Assembly (NCBI GenBank): GCA_031276055.1
Contig: JAISNW010000042.1
Location: 1-6,047 of the forward strand
DNA from: Deferribacteraceae bacterium
Lineage (GTDB): Bacteria > Chrysiogenota > Deferribacteres > Deferribacterales > JAISNW01
DNA length: 6,047 nt
Direction: 5' to 3'
Shown here: positions 5,661 to 6,047 of the stretch, piece by piece
Numbering within the stretch: the stretch's first letter is position 1
Layout of the letters: each line of letters starts with the position of its first letter
Notes under the pieces: model-generated
The model's input: the letters and a program-made list of their open reading frames with translations, nothing else
The model's database searches: none
What the model was told of the DNA's origin: nothing
Position numbers and translations under genes: made by a program

Positions 5661-6047
5661 ATGAACGCAATCTATCCCGGCACCTTTGATCCTTTTAGTT
5701 TAGGGCATTTAGATATAGTTATCAGGGCAAAGCAGATATATGACGAAGTCACTGTAGCGGTATCTGATAATGCGCGTAAAAATCCGATGTTTTCCTTTGA
5801 AGAGCGCATTGAGATGGCAAAATTGGCGGTAGGCGATCTAAAAGGGGTGGAAGTCATCGGTTTTTCAGGGCTCTTAGTTGATGTTATGCGTGAACGCGGT
5901 ATAAAGTTCATGCTCCGAGGAATAAGAGGGATGCTCGATTTCGAATATGAGTTTCAGATGGCGCAGGTAAACCGTTCTATGCTTTCAGATTTTGAACCTA
6001 TCTTTTTGATGCCGGGAGAAAAATATATGGTTTTAAGCTCCACTTTT
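5661..6047 (+). CDS. coaD: Phosphopantetheine adenylyltransferase (CoaD), 3' end cut by window
   Basis: CoaD transfers AMP from ATP to 4'-phosphopantetheine to make dephospho-CoA, the penultimate step of coenzyme A synthesis. It is a cytoplasmic homohexamer of the nucleotidyltransferase superfamily. The window holds 129 of about 160 codons, and the reading frame is open to the edge. Seen: AIYPGTFDPF at 3-12 with T8; the HxGH-type site as S13-L14-G15-H16 (usually TNGH); K40 in RKNPMF; the strongly conserved LRGIRGMLDFEYEFQMAQVNR at 85-105 with R86 and R89; FLMPG at 115-119; and SSTF at 126-129, where the family has SSxxVKE. The ATG has a Shine-Dalgarno GGAG (5653-5656) only 4 nt away. It is probably cotranscribed with dnaN across an 82-bp spacer, where I see no convincing terminator. 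Confidence 0.95.
   Translation, partial: MNAIYPGTFDPFSLGHLDIVIRAKQIYDEVTVAVSDNARKNPMFSFEERIEMAKLAVGDLKGVEVIGFSGLLVDVMRERGIKFMLRGIRGMLDFEYEFQMAQVNRSMLSDFEPIFLMPGEKYMVLSSTF

Noticed and set aside
5672..5911. Minus-strand open frame opposite coaD
   Set aside because: It lies wholly within coaD, which has strong family motifs; no promoter or ribosome site supports it.

Overview
The window comes from a Gram-negative bacterium of moderate-to-low GC. An ADP-heptose epimerase gene (LPS inner core) points to an outer membrane. An RNase J gene argues against an enterobacterial host and for one of the Gram-negative groups that use RNase J (epsilon- or deltaproteobacteria, Elusimicrobia, Deferribacteres and similar). 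I cannot name the phylum from sequence alone. All six genes are housekeeping genes. I see no transposon, phage, CRISPR, tRNA or rRNA sequence.

Layout. hldD (minus strand) is divergent from cysK (plus strand). A 190-bp spacer between them holds a good sigma70-type promoter for each. cysK ends at a clear rho-independent terminator (about 2077-2099). A second promoter (2147-2175) then drives ispF followed directly by an RNase J gene (rnj). The ispF stop codon lies inside the rnj Shine-Dalgarno. After rnj comes a 241-bp AT-rich spacer (4213-4453) with several perfect inverted repeats and four DnaA-box-like motifs. It is followed by dnaN (sliding clamp) and a truncated coaD that runs off the window. 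dnaA is not next to dnaN here.

Main points. (1) rnj almost certainly starts at a CUG codon (2689), because the first in-frame AUG would remove the conserved N-terminal strand and GGAGEIG turn. (2) ispF has a perfect Shine-Dalgarno and a family-like N-terminus (MYKIGLGFDAH if initiated there) at an AUA codon (2197). Its only upstream AUG sits at the predicted transcription start. Two consecutive genes of one operon would then use very rare start codons. (3) The rnj-dnaN spacer looks like a DnaA-binding region, either a replication origin or a DnaA-controlled dnaN promoter. Gene orientation and rough GC skew do not clearly support an origin.

The genes do not form one pathway. They cover LPS core sugar (hldD), cysteine synthesis (cysK), isoprenoid precursors (ispF), RNA processing and decay (rnj), replication (dnaN) and coenzyme A synthesis (coaD).
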